Shown: positions 1 to 8,548 of the stretch, piece by piece
How the letters are laid out: each line of letters opens with the position of its first letter
Numbering within the stretch: position 1 is the stretch's first letter
Assembly: GCA_022360095.1 (NCBI GenBank)
Contig: JAKSDK010001621.1
Coordinates: 62,001-126,000 of the forward strand
Direction: 5' to 3'
Length of the DNA stretch: 64,000 nucleotides
Source of the DNA: Phycisphaerales bacterium
GTDB taxonomy: Bacteria; Planctomycetota; Phycisphaerae; UBA1845; UTPLA1
Notes under the pieces: model-generated
What the model was told of the DNA's origin: nothing
Databases searched by the model: none
Seen by the model: only the letters and a program-made list of their open reading frames with translations
Position numbers and translations under genes: made by a program

Positions 1-384
1 GCATTTGCCATGATCATATTGCCATCGCCGGGCGAGTTGCCCGTTGGCGTGCCAGGCGACCCATAGCCCGTGTCGTCGGCCTTCGAGGTTGTAGTGCTGA
101 TGCCCTCGTTTGCGGCCCTGCTCATCGTAGATCGTCCATGGGCCGCACATCTTGCCGTTGATGTACGTGCCCTTTTCGTGAAGTTGTCCATTTTCATGCC
201 ATGACTGAAATAGGCCGTGTCTGATTGTTTTTCCGTCTCGGTTTTTCTTGACGTACACCTGCGATTTGGTTTTTCCGTTTTCGAAGGGGATCACTTCCTG
301 ATCCGGGGGCAGGCAGCCGAACGTCAAGCTCGCCACTGTGAGCGTGGCTCCGACGATTCTCCATTTCAATACCGTCGATATCAA
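1..384 (-). CDS. YwqK/MORN-like lipoprotein (C-terminus beyond window)
   Basis: Reading the minus strand from a TTG at 384 gives an open frame to the window edge (128 codons, no stop). The N-terminus has a hydrophobic stretch ending in LTFGC, a lipobox, so the protein is probably a lipoprotein. The rest carries repeats of the GxWxxWxxNGQLxxxGxYxNGKxxGxW kind (HGLFQSWHENGQL, then GPWTIYDEQGRK, then HGLWVAWHANGQL), as in the YwqK/MORN-variant family. The TTG overlaps the stop of the upstream gene as TTGA, so the two are probably translationally coupled; an in-frame TTG at 369 is an alternative start that gives a shorter signal peptide. Function is unknown: in other bacteria such repeats occur in antitoxin-like or surface proteins, and nothing here supports a toxin partner. 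Confidence 0.7.
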   Translation of the reverse strand, partial: MISTVLKWRIVGATLTVASLTFGCLPPDQEVIPFENGKTKSQVYVKKNRDGKTIRHGLFQSWHENGQLHEKGTYINGKMCGPWTIYDEQGRKRGHQHYNLEGRRHGLWVAWHANGQLARRWQYDHGKC

Positions 385-1220
385 GATTTGCGCTTCCACG
401 AATACGTCAGCGTGCACTCTTTGGTTTCCTCATCGCCGATGGTGACATCTTGCTCGATTGCTCCCCACAGTTCGTGCCAGGCCTCCATTGTGTAATCACC
501 GGCAGGAAGCGATGAAATCTCGAAGGCGCCGTTTTCGTCGGTGACGGTGAAGAACGGGTGAGGCAGCACGCCGCAATAGGCTTCCATCCAACCGTGCACG
601 TCGCATCTGAGCTTGACCATGATTTCAGGACGGGAGAACCTGCGCGTGGCTTTCATTCCTTTTTGGGGTTGACTGACATTGAAGCCCGCGTTGTGCTTGG
701 TCAGACTGTGCACATTATGGAAGGTTTCGTCATTGTTGACGATATGAAGCGGCTGGCCGACCTGGAGCCCGAAGACATGCGGTACGAACATGCAGCCCGA
801 CTGGTTCAGCATCACCGGCTTTTCAGGGGTTGGATACCGACCCTGAATCCCACGTTTAATGTAGACGAACACATGGGGAACACCGCCGGTCTCCGAGATC
901 ATCGTTCGTGGAGACTGGACCGTGACGCCTGATCGATGGCAAGCTTCGTCGCCGGTCATTTTCAAAGGTTTGAGAGGCGGGCGCTTTCCTTCGAATTTGA
1001 CAGTCCCTCTGACAATGCCGCTTCCAAGCCGACCCTTGGACGTTGCTCCCCGCCCTGTCGCGTCCATGACCCGATCGTTGCTAACATTGGATTCAGAAGA
1101 GGACACCGTTTCAGCTGCTGGGGCTTCGTGCTGCGAAGAATCGGCCGGCGAATCCGAACAGCCGTTCGCCGCGACCAGACAAATGACCGAAAACATAAGT
1201 ACGCGGTGTTGTGACGCCAT
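381..1220 (-). CDS. lipoprotein with cupredoxin-like and carboxypeptidase-regulatory domains
   Basis: 279 aa. Signal peptide ends in the lipobox AANGC, then a Ser/Glu-rich linker. Residues ~90-215 resemble the cupredoxin-like domain seen in planctomycete 'methylamine utilization/plastocyanin-like' proteins: a VNNDETFHNVHSL stretch followed by KLRCDVHGWMEAY, which supplies His, Cys and His suitable for a type 1 copper site. The last ~50 residues (FTVTDENGAFEISSLPAGDY) are a carboxypeptidase-regulatory-like beta domain. Family knowledge suggests a periplasmic, membrane-anchored copper or electron-transfer protein; the partner is not visible here. It is transcribed divergently from ggt and overlaps the next lipoprotein gene by 4 bp. 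The copper assignment is inferred from motif spacing. Confidence 0.75.
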   Translation of the reverse strand: MASQHRVLMFSVICLVAANGCSDSPADSSQHEAPAAETVSSSESNVSNDRVMDATGRGATSKGRLGSGIVRGTVKFEGKRPPLKPLKMTGDEACHRSGVTVQSPRTMISETGGVPHVFVYIKRGIQGRYPTPEKPVMLNQSGCMFVPHVFGLQVGQPLHIVNNDETFHNVHSLTKHNAGFNVSQPQKGMKATRRFSRPEIMVKLRCDVHGWMEAYCGVLPHPFFTVTDENGAFEISSLPAGDYTMEAWHELWGAIEQDVTIGDEETKECTLTYSWKRKS

Positions 1221-1294
1221 GGAATTTGGTGAGTCTATCCCATCGTAGATTGTGCAACAACTCTTACGCCAGTCCCGGCAATGGAGACGACATC

Positions 1295-3034
1295 ATGAAA
1301 CCGATGCGAGTCCGACGACGCTTCGTGAGCTTGGTCGCGGCGATGTTTTTGCCCTTCGGATGTGCAAATCGACACCACGCGACCGGTTGGTGGGCGGACG
1401 GGAGCGATTACATGGTAGCAGCCGATCACGTCTTGGCCTCGCAAGCGGGCGCCGAGATTCTGGCGGCCGGTGGCAATGCCGTGGATGCCGCCGTGGCGAC
1501 GGCGTTTGCCTTGGCCGTTGTGCGACCGGAGAGCTGTGGTCTCGGCGGAGGAGGGTTCATGCTCATTCACCGACCGGACCGTCCGCCGATCGTATTGGAT
1601 TATCGAGAGACTGCTCCGGCTGCCGCATCGCGCGAAGCGTACTTGAGTCAGCAAGGGCGGCCGATTCCGGGAAAGACGAAATATGGCGCCTGGGCGGTGG
1701 GTGTGCCTGGCACGGTCAGAGGGTTGCTGCATGCGCTAGAGCATCACGGCTCCGGGCGTGTGACGAGGAACGCGGTGCTGCAGCCCGCAATCAGGTTGGC
1801 CCGCCAACCCGACAGCGTGATCGCGGATCGCCATCTACACGAGGCTTCCCTCGATCTGACAACGACCGGGCCTCCCATCGTCGAGGGACGCTTCGCGACG
1901 ATATGCCGAACATTCACGAGAAACGGTGAGCCGATTGCAATAGGTGATGTCGTTGACCGTCGTGAGATCGTCAGGCCATTGCAAGCCATAGCGGAGCACG
2001 GCGTCGCCGGTTTCTGCGAAGGCGAAATCGCCGACCGCATCGTCGCGGAGATTCGTTCGGCGGGAGGTCCGCTCTCTCATGAGGATTTGCGCAACTATCG
2101 TGTTCGGACGCTTGAACCGCTAAGCGGTGATTTTTGGGGATATCGGATACTCACGATGCCGCCGCCGAGTTCCGGCGGCGCGGTGATCCTGCAAGTGCTT
2201 AACATTCTGGCTTCGGCCGATCGGAGTGTGCTCGTTCGCGAAGCACGGTCCGGTGGCGGTGTCTATCAGCATTGGCTCGTCGAGTCAATGAAACACGCTT
2301 TCGCGGATCGGGCGCAACTGCTCGGCGACTATTCAACGGAGGTGATGGCCGACGTGAGGAGGATGATCAGTCCTGAATACGGACGGAGCGTTTGGAATGA
2401 GATTCGACGTTCGTCGGCCTCCTCTCCCAATGCCGTGCGAACACTGCCCGAAGACGGAGGCACGAGCCATTTCTGTGTCGTGGATCGTGATGGGATGGCG
2501 GTCGCGTGCACGGAATCGATCAACCTGAAATTTGGATCTCGCATCATGGTACCGGGGACCGGGATCATACTGAATAACACGATGGATGATTTTTCGGTGG
2601 ATACGGAAATGCCGAATGCCTTCGGACTTCGTCAGTCAGAGCGAAACCTGATTCGCCCCGGCGCAAGGGCACTGAGCAGCATGTCCCCGACGATCGTGTT
2701 GAAAAACGGCCAGGTTCGCCTTGTGGTGGGGGCGTCCGGCGGCCCCAGGATCATCTCATCCACATTGCAAACGCTTCTCCATAACCTGGTTGCCGACAAA
2801 ACCGTCGACCGGGCGATTCGCGAACCGAGAATTCACCACCAATGGCGACCAGATTGCATCTATGTGCAGCCTTGCTTGCGAGAGTCGACATTGCGAACCT
2901 TTCTCGATCATGGTCATGCACTCCGCTATTATCCTTTTTCCGCGGGGCATGTTCAGGCGATTCAGCAGCTTGATTCCGGGAAATGGCGAGGCGCCTGCGA
3001 TCCCGCCAAGGGCGGCCGCCCTGCCGGGAGATAG
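1295..3034 (+). CDS. ggt: gamma-glutamyltransferase
   Basis: 579 aa from the ATG at 1295, chosen because a GGAG lies 8 nt upstream and because the product then starts with a basic n-region and a hydrophobic stretch ending in FGC, a lipoprotein-type signal. An in-frame start at 1211 would overlap the divergent gene. The Ntn-hydrolase features are present: the large-subunit AGGNAVDAAVATAFAL and GLGGGGFML stretches, the PPPSSGGAVILQ substrate loop, and the autoprocessing site GGTSHFCVVD, whose Thr becomes the N-terminal nucleophile of the small subunit. The enzyme hydrolyses or transfers the gamma-glutamyl group of glutathione-like substrates in the periplasm. It stands alone and converges on tgpA with only 6 bp between. 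Confidence 0.93.
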   Translation: MKPMRVRRRFVSLVAAMFLPFGCANRHHATGWWADGSDYMVAADHVLASQAGAEILAAGGNAVDAAVATAFALAVVRPESCGLGGGGFMLIHRPDRPPIVLDYRETAPAAASREAYLSQQGRPIPGKTKYGAWAVGVPGTVRGLLHALEHHGSGRVTRNAVLQPAIRLARQPDSVIADRHLHEASLDLTTTGPPIVEGRFATICRTFTRNGEPIAIGDVVDRREIVRPLQAIAEHGVAGFCEGEIADRIVAEIRSAGGPLSHEDLRNYRVRTLEPLSGDFWGYRILTMPPPSSGGAVILQVLNILASADRSVLVREARSGGGVYQHWLVESMKHAFADRAQLLGDYSTEVMADVRRMISPEYGRSVWNEIRRSSASSPNAVRTLPEDGGTSHFCVVDRDGMAVACTESINLKFGSRIMVPGTGIILNNTMDDFSVDTEMPNAFGLRQSERNLIRPGARALSSMSPTIVLKNGQVRLVVGASGGPRIISSTLQTLLHNLVADKTVDRAIREPRIHHQWRPDCIYVQPCLRESTLRTFLDHGHALRYYPFSAGHVQAIQQLDSGKWRGACDPAKGGRPAGR

Positions 3035-3040
3035 CGTTGA

Positions 3041-5275
3041 TTAACCTGTTCCGAATGAAGGGTCCTCACGAAGGCGCTGCAGAAAGCGCTTGACGCGCTC
3101 CCATCGATTCGCGGTCAAATTTCTTTGACCGTATTGGATCTCATAAAACCATTCCGTAAACTCCGGCAGGTCTGCGAAATCAATATTTGCGCGCGCCAGT
3201 GATTGGGCGAATTCGCGGGGCGTCGTATGGGGGTCTTTCGTGTGCCCCTTGTGGGACAAAAGAAGAAGTAAGCGATCATAGAATTTTGCATCGGTGCGGC
3301 GTATCGCTTTTGCCAGTTGCGGTCGGGGATAAGGCAGCAACTCACGAAACATCAATGAGAGAATCCAGAGCACTCGCAATGTCAAGACCGCCAGGATGGC
3401 GCATAAAATAAGAACGACCCAGTAGATCAAACGCTCTCCGATCCCCAGGAACTCCGGTCCCCAAAGCAGGCTCGCCAGCATGGCCATCGGGGTTTTTCGA
3501 CGACCGTCACTTTTCGTCAACTTTGCGAACCAGTCCTGGAATCCACTCGCCAAGGACTCTCGATTTTCGGCATCAAAGGACACGATCGTTGTAGACCACT
3601 GAAACCGCAGGTAATCCAAGAACCGTTCCAAACGCGCCCAGAAGGACGCGTCAGGCTCACGGCGGCTGACGGACGGTGGAGTCGGATCAAACAGCACCCA
3701 GCCACGGTTGGGAAGATAGACTTCGACCCAGGCGTGAGCGTCACGTTTGCGAAATTGATAAAATTGTCCGACACGGTTGTACTCGCCGCCGTGATAACCG
3801 CCGACCAGGCGAGCCCTGAGACCGGCGGCTTGACATAGCAATGTCATCGCCGAGGCGAAATATTCACAGTGGCCTCGCTTGTTCTTGAATAGAAAATCCT
3901 CAATGGGCTCAACGTCGCTTTCCGAATCCCCGCGTTTGAGCGTGTATTCGAACTCCCCGAGCGCCAGATGATCACGGATTCCGTTTGCAATGGACTCTTG
4001 TTGCGAAGACGCAGCCGGGTCGGTCGGCTCTTCGCGAAACTGAAGTGCCAGGTCCTGGACGCGAGACGGAATTTGTGACCACCCGTCGCGCGGCAATCTC
4101 GGTGCTATCGGAAACTGTCGAAACCAATCCTCCGGCTGAATGAGCGAAAGGACGACATAGTGTGAACTTTTTCGCGTACTCGGCGCGGCTTGCAAGGCCC
4201 AGTCCTTTCGATCCAACAAGACGCTCTTGACGTCAATCGATCCAAAGGCCGTAGGCGGAAACATTGAAAACAACAAGCCGTCGCTGCTTTCTTCCAGCCA
4301 AATTTCCTGCATGATGGTTTGTTCAGAAGGCGCGCTCGTGACATTACTGAATATCGGCTGGGGAGAACTAAGCGGACCGGCCCGGACTTCCTTGGGCGCA
4401 ATGCTGTTTCTTCTTCGCCACTGACCTTCGTAATAACGATCAAAAGTAAGCCCGCGAAGATAGGGTTCAAAGCTGTCGTTCGTGATGGTCCGCCCGTTTT
4501 GGCGAAAGCGGACACGCATGATGGTCGACTCGTCTTCCACGACCTCGTTGTTCGTAAGTTGAACCACGTTGTTGACGCCCGTGACGGAGGTTGCGACCAG
4601 TCGGCTCACACGATTGAACAGACCGAACTCCCATGTGCGAGGCGTTCCGACGAATACCGCGGCGGCCACGATCGACAGAAAGATCGTGCATGCAGCGGTC
4701 ATTCGGATGGACCGGTGACGCGGCCACTCGAAACGCTCAGAGGACGAATCGATGATTCGGATGTTGATGGCCTCCAGTGCTGCACGGCGTCGGGCAAGGA
4801 CGGCATCCATTTCGCCTTTGGTATGAAAGGCCAAAAGCCAGCCGACTCCCAGGGTCATGTCAATGATCAACACGAATCCGAAATACGGGCTGACCGTGAC
4901 GATTGCGCCGATGACCATCAGAAGGAAGGAGATCAGCGCAATCACGCCTGCGTCACGATAGGTGCGCAATTCGAAGAATTTGCAGCAGCAAAGAAAGGCA
5001 ATGAAGTGAGCGAGATCGACAACGTGGACCGTGACTTCCTCCTGCGGAACGAACATCTCGTATTGAAGAAAGACCACGGCAGCCAGGATGAAGATGTAGA
5101 TGATCCAGCGTGAAAATCGTCGGCCGCCGGACCAGTGGCAGTGCGCGAGGCTCAATGAGGCAGCCACGACCGCGATTGTCAGAATGCCCCAGGATTGTTC
5201 CACTTCAAGAACGGGCACCATGTTGATCAGGGCCAAGGCGATCAGGCTGAGGTGTAGGCCTCCCAGTAGTTTCAT
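3041..5275 (-). CDS. tgpA: TgpA-type membrane transglutaminase
   Basis: 744 aa. The ATG at 5275 shares its A with the stop of the DUF58 gene (TGATG); a longer reading frame upstream would run deep into that gene. Several membrane segments occupy residues ~5-210, then comes an extracytoplasmic region with a transglutaminase-like domain. The catalytic triad is visible at normal spacing: Cys470 in GHCEYFASA, His514 in DAHAWVEVY, Asp530 in FDPTPP. A further TM near residue 640 precedes a C-terminal DUF4129-like tail (TPREFA...FTEWFYEIQYG). It belongs to the common moxR-DUF58-tgpA cluster. The physiological substrate is unknown; roles in envelope protein cross-linking or peptidase activity have been proposed for the family. 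Confidence 0.9.
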   Translation of the reverse strand: MKLLGGLHLSLIALALINMVPVLEVEQSWGILTIAVVAASLSLAHCHWSGGRRFSRWIIYIFILAAVVFLQYEMFVPQEEVTVHVVDLAHFIAFLCCCKFFELRTYRDAGVIALISFLLMVIGAIVTVSPYFGFVLIIDMTLGVGWLLAFHTKGEMDAVLARRRAALEAINIRIIDSSSERFEWPRHRSIRMTAACTIFLSIVAAAVFVGTPRTWEFGLFNRVSRLVATSVTGVNNVVQLTNNEVVEDESTIMRVRFRQNGRTITNDSFEPYLRGLTFDRYYEGQWRRRNSIAPKEVRAGPLSSPQPIFSNVTSAPSEQTIMQEIWLEESSDGLLFSMFPPTAFGSIDVKSVLLDRKDWALQAAPSTRKSSHYVVLSLIQPEDWFRQFPIAPRLPRDGWSQIPSRVQDLALQFREEPTDPAASSQQESIANGIRDHLALGEFEYTLKRGDSESDVEPIEDFLFKNKRGHCEYFASAMTLLCQAAGLRARLVGGYHGGEYNRVGQFYQFRKRDAHAWVEVYLPNRGWVLFDPTPPSVSRREPDASFWARLERFLDYLRFQWSTTIVSFDAENRESLASGFQDWFAKLTKSDGRRKTPMAMLASLLWGPEFLGIGERLIYWVVLILCAILAVLTLRVLWILSLMFRELLPYPRPQLAKAIRRTDAKFYDRLLLLLSHKGHTKDPHTTPREFAQSLARANIDFADLPEFTEWFYEIQYGQRNLTANRWERVKRFLQRLREDPSFGTG

Positions 5276-6543
5276 CAATTCGACTCCACTCCGAAAAGCA
5301 TAGAGTCCACGGTCTTGGGAGTGCCGACGTCTTCTCGATGTGTGCATGAATCAACGGACGCGGCCAGTTGAAAGAGCTTCTCGAACGCCGCTTCACCAGG
5401 GACATAAATTGTTGCCGGGCCAATGGCTCGTGAAACGGCTCTTGATGTCGCGCGCATGTCGTCGGTATTCGCTGCGCCAAACAGCAGGCAACGCCCGTGC
5501 CATCGTGCGGGCCATACCAATTGTTCAATGTGCGGGGCCAAGTCATCGTCCGTGTTGCGAGGACTGATCGCCAACTCGCGCAGTAATCTCGGGCGATAGG
5601 CGCGCCCCGAGCCGGGTGGCAGCACGACCAGCGGCTCCCCGTTGCAGATGAGGCCGACCTTGATGCCACGCTCCAAGGCGTCGCAGAGCACGGTGGCCGC
5701 TGCGCTGATCGCGAGTTCCAGGTGCTGAGCCTGGGCGGCGTTGTCGGGTTCGATCCGCGTATTCACGACGCACCAGATCTGATCGTTACTCGCTTGGGCC
5801 ATTTCACGAATCATGAGTTGGCCGGTTTGCGCGCTTCGGCGCCAATGGATTCGCCGAGGGTTATCGCCGTCGCGAAATTCCCGTACGCCGTAATATTCTT
5901 CATCGCCTTTCAGACGTCCGGAGGCACTCGCGCCGCCGCTGGAATCGGCCGATCGAGCGCTTGGTTTCATCTCCGTCCGCATTTGCCCGAGTCGAGGAAA
6001 CACGATGGTGTCTTGTCTAGTTTGACGCTGGGTCCATTTCGAAAAAAGACAAAATGGGAAGCGCGTTGAGAGCCGGATCGTCGAAAAAGCAAGGCGGCCT
6101 CGTGCCATCGAAGCAACAGGAACGACCAGCGAAGTCGTCTCGCCGGGCCGCAGGATCGGAACGAACCCCTCGGGTGTGGATATCGGCGCGGCCGACTCTA
6201 GCAGATCTTCAATCAAGATGTTTCGAATGCAACCCCAACGGTGCTTGTTGGTGATGACATACCGAATCATGAAATCCTGTCCTGCAACGGCCACTTCGGG
6301 CACGACACGCTTGACCGACAAGACTCGTAAGGTGCGCCATCCATAAAAGGCATTCATGGTCAGCGCGCCGAGACAGAGGCCGAAAATGACAAGCAGCAGA
6401 TTGATTTCCGCATCGACGGCGGCGATTCCGATCATGCCGGTCGCGGGAATGAAGAACAGTCCGCCTGTGGTAATGCGGAGACTGCTGGCTGCAACGCGCC
6501 GGCGACGAGCGGCGAAGGGCGAATAACGAAGAAGAAGAGACAA
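5275..6543 (-). CDS. DUF58 domain protein
   Basis: 422 aa. Two N-terminal TM segments (residues ~25-65), a beta-rich stretch, then the diagnostic DUF58 signature GDEEYYGVREFRDGDNPRRIHW near residues 220-240, followed by a vWA-like fold. Placed between moxR (15 bp upstream) and tgpA (stop/start overlap), the standard order for this chaperone-like module. Family knowledge: MoxR ATPases with DUF58/vWA proteins act in assembly or activation of envelope complexes. The actual client in this organism cannot be read from the sequence, although TgpA is the obvious candidate. Confidence 0.92.
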   Translation of the reverse strand: MSLLLRYSPFAARRRRVAASSLRITTGGLFFIPATGMIGIAAVDAEINLLLVIFGLCLGALTMNAFYGWRTLRVLSVKRVVPEVAVAGQDFMIRYVITNKHRWGCIRNILIEDLLESAAPISTPEGFVPILRPGETTSLVVPVASMARGRLAFSTIRLSTRFPFCLFSKWTQRQTRQDTIVFPRLGQMRTEMKPSARSADSSGGASASGRLKGDEEYYGVREFRDGDNPRRIHWRRSAQTGQLMIREMAQASNDQIWCVVNTRIEPDNAAQAQHLELAISAAATVLCDALERGIKVGLICNGEPLVVLPPGSGRAYRPRLLRELAISPRNTDDDLAPHIEQLVWPARWHGRCLLFGAANTDDMRATSRAVSRAIGPATIYVPGEAAFEKLFQLAASVDSCTHREDVGTPKTVDSMLFGVESN

Positions 6544-6558
6544 CTCAAAACTCGCAAA

Positions 6559-7521
6559 TTAACTCGGAGCCGGGATGTGCTCCAGAATTTCCAGGAGTAT
6601 TTGATCCGTGGAGGCGGCATGGCCGTCGCGCAAATAGGACTTGCTGACAACGCGATGGGCAAAGACCGACGGGATCAACACCTTGAAGTCGTCCGGGACG
6701 GTGTAGTCTCGGCCATTCAACAGGGCGGATGCCCGTGCTGCGCGGAGCAGGGCCAAGGCGCCTCGCGGGGAAATGCCGACTTCCAGTGAATCGTGTCGGC
6801 GCGTGGACTCGACGACGTCCTGAAGATAGTCCATAAGAATGTCGTCAACACGCACACGGTCGGCGACAGCTTGCAACTCAAGGATGTCCGTCGCCGGCAT
6901 GACAGGTCGTAAAGCTTCGAGTGCTTCGTGTTCCGGCTGCTCGAGAAGAATCTGACGCTCGTCCTCGCGCGAGGGATATCCGATCCGGATTCGCAGAATG
7001 AAACGATCCAGTTGGTTCTCCGGCAGGAAATACGTGCCTTCGAATTCAAACGGATTCTGAGTGGCGATGACCATGAACGGCCGCTCCATCAGAACGGCTT
7101 TCCCGTCAATACTGATCTGAGCCTCGTTCATGACTTCGAGCAGCGCCGACTGCGTTCTCGGCGTTGTTCGGTTGATCTCGTCGGCCAGCACGATGTTGGC
7201 GAAAATCGGACCTCGTTTGAATTCGAAGCTGCCGACCTTGTCGTTATAAACGCTGACACCGAGGATATCGGAGGGGAGTAAATCCGGCGTCAACTGGACC
7301 CGAGAGAACCTGCAGTCAATGCTCTTGGCGATGGCACGGGCCAGCACCGTCTTGCCGACACCCGGCACGTCTTCGATCAGGACATGTCCCCGTGCAAGCA
7401 GCCCGATCAGCAGTTGTGAAACCGCTTCGGACTTTCCGATGAAAACGGATTCGATATTGGCACGAAGCCGCTGGAGCTTCTCGAGTAACGACGCACTTTC
7501 CATTGAAGCTAAAGGACGCAT
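6559..7521 (-). CDS. moxR: MoxR-family AAA+ ATPase
   Basis: 320 aa. Walker A DVPGVGKT at residues ~51-58, Walker B IVLADEIN at ~110-117, the sensor region ATQNPFEFEGTYFLPENQLDRF and a C-terminal lid domain are all intact. Length is typical of MoxR. An in-frame ATG at 7503 (MESASLL) is an alternative start. First gene of the moxR-DUF58-tgpA unit; a perfect TATAAT lies upstream at 7566-7571 on the same strand. Cytoplasmic ATPase expected to act with the DUF58 protein encoded next to it. Confidence 0.95.
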   Translation of the reverse strand: MRPLASMESASLLEKLQRLRANIESVFIGKSEAVSQLLIGLLARGHVLIEDVPGVGKTVLARAIAKSIDCRFSRVQLTPDLLPSDILGVSVYNDKVGSFEFKRGPIFANIVLADEINRTTPRTQSALLEVMNEAQISIDGKAVLMERPFMVIATQNPFEFEGTYFLPENQLDRFILRIRIGYPSREDERQILLEQPEHEALEALRPVMPATDILELQAVADRVRVDDILMDYLQDVVESTRRHDSLEVGISPRGALALLRAARASALLNGRDYTVPDDFKVLIPSVFAHRVVSKSYLRDGHAASTDQILLEILEHIPAPS

Positions 7522-7565
7522 GGTTTTGCCTGAGGAAGTTCCCTATCCACCATCACATCGTGATT

Positions 7566-7571
7566 ATTATA
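7566..7571 (-). promoter_or_regulatory. candidate -10 box for the moxR operon
   Basis: Minus strand reads TATAAT 45 nt upstream of the moxR start. No good -35 is seen 16-18 nt upstream, so this is only a candidate. A short inverted repeat ACCAT-A-ATGGT sits further upstream at 7627-7637 and could be an operator half-site pair. Confidence 0.3.
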
Positions 7572-7696
7572 AGCGGCGTGCAGCAGGACACCTAGGCGCC
7601 GGCTCGCGTTTTTCTCGGCTCATCGCAACCATAATGGTATACGGAAACAACTGCGGTTGAAGCCTGCTGTTCGAGATCGTGCGGTCCGGAATACCC

Positions 7697-8548
7697 CTAC
7701 CCGGTGGGTCGGGATACCGGGGCGGGTCGCCACATGTCGATGAGCACCGCGACGATCTGGAGCCCGAACACCATGCCGAAAAGGCCTCCTGCGCCGGCCA
7801 AGATGTACACGAACGGATCTGCAAACCGAGCGAGCCACCAACCGCTGAAATCGAAGACGAGGGCAAGCATCGGGATCGGCGTCAACAGTCCGCGCAAAGA
7901 GGGCGGCCAGCGCGTCATCGTGAACAGCATCGCGACCACCAGCGTGAACATCGGGATCGACAGCATGTGGATGTGGCTGACCAGCACCAGCCTCGGGATC
8001 GTGTATTGCGGAGGCACCTCCACGAAACCGCCTGACGATTCGGAGGTTGAGGCCACAAATGGCGATATGAGCTGATAGTCAACCTCAAATTCGTCCGGGC
8101 CGAACGGCGCCTCTTTGGAAATGTCCGTTCCGCTGCTCTGAGCATGACATCGCATACAGTTTCGCATCAGTGCGCGGCGCGGTGTCTTTCGACGCGGACC
8201 TTCATTCAGGCCGGCCTCGCTGCCGCCGTTCTTCAACCAGGTTTCCAGAATCTCGAAGTCTTCCTCGTCGTCGATGTACTCACGCATCGCCCCACGGACC
8301 ATCGTTAACATGCGTGATGGAATGACTTCATCACGCGCAACGGTCAGCCTGCCGTAGACTGCACGGACATCGTCGATGGAAAGTCCGGGCTTACCGTCCG
8401 CCTGTTGGTGCTCGTGAAAGATGTTCGCAACCGCCACGATGTAACCCGTGCCGATGATGAGCAGGAAAGCGGTCAGCATCACGCGAGCCCCGGCGGGAAT
8501 CGCAGGAAGCAGCCCTCGCCATCGGTCTTGTCGATCGGCATCGGTCAT
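7697..8548 (-). CDS. membrane protein with a c-type haem motif
   Basis: 283 aa, function unknown. One N-terminal TM (residues ~22-41), a soluble region with a single haem-binding motif CMRCH (Cys131, Cys134, His135), then about four TM segments in the C-terminal third. SHIHMLSIPMF and FDFSGWWLARF in the membrane part offer candidate axial His ligands. The ATG overlaps the nrnA stop (ATGA). It looks like a membrane-bound cytochrome, possibly involved in quinol or electron transfer, but no terminal oxidase or reductase genes lie nearby. It is the last gene of the copA-ribF-nrnA unit, and linkage to copper and flavin genes fits a respiratory role only loosely. Confidence 0.7.
   Translation of the reverse strand: MTDADRQDRWRGLLPAIPAGARVMLTAFLLIIGTGYIVAVANIFHEHQQADGKPGLSIDDVRAVYGRLTVARDEVIPSRMLTMVRGAMREYIDDEEDFEILETWLKNGGSEAGLNEGPRRKTPRRALMRNCMRCHAQSSGTDISKEAPFGPDEFEVDYQLISPFVASTSESSGGFVEVPPQYTIPRLVLVSHIHMLSIPMFTLVVAMLFTMTRWPPSLRGLLTPIPMLALVFDFSGWWLARFADPFVYILAGAGGLFGMVFGLQIVAVLIDMWRPAPVSRPTG

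Noticed and set aside
4319-5113. 264-codon open frame antisense to tgpA
   Set aside because: Shadow of the tgpA membrane region; no motif, signal or ribosome-binding site.
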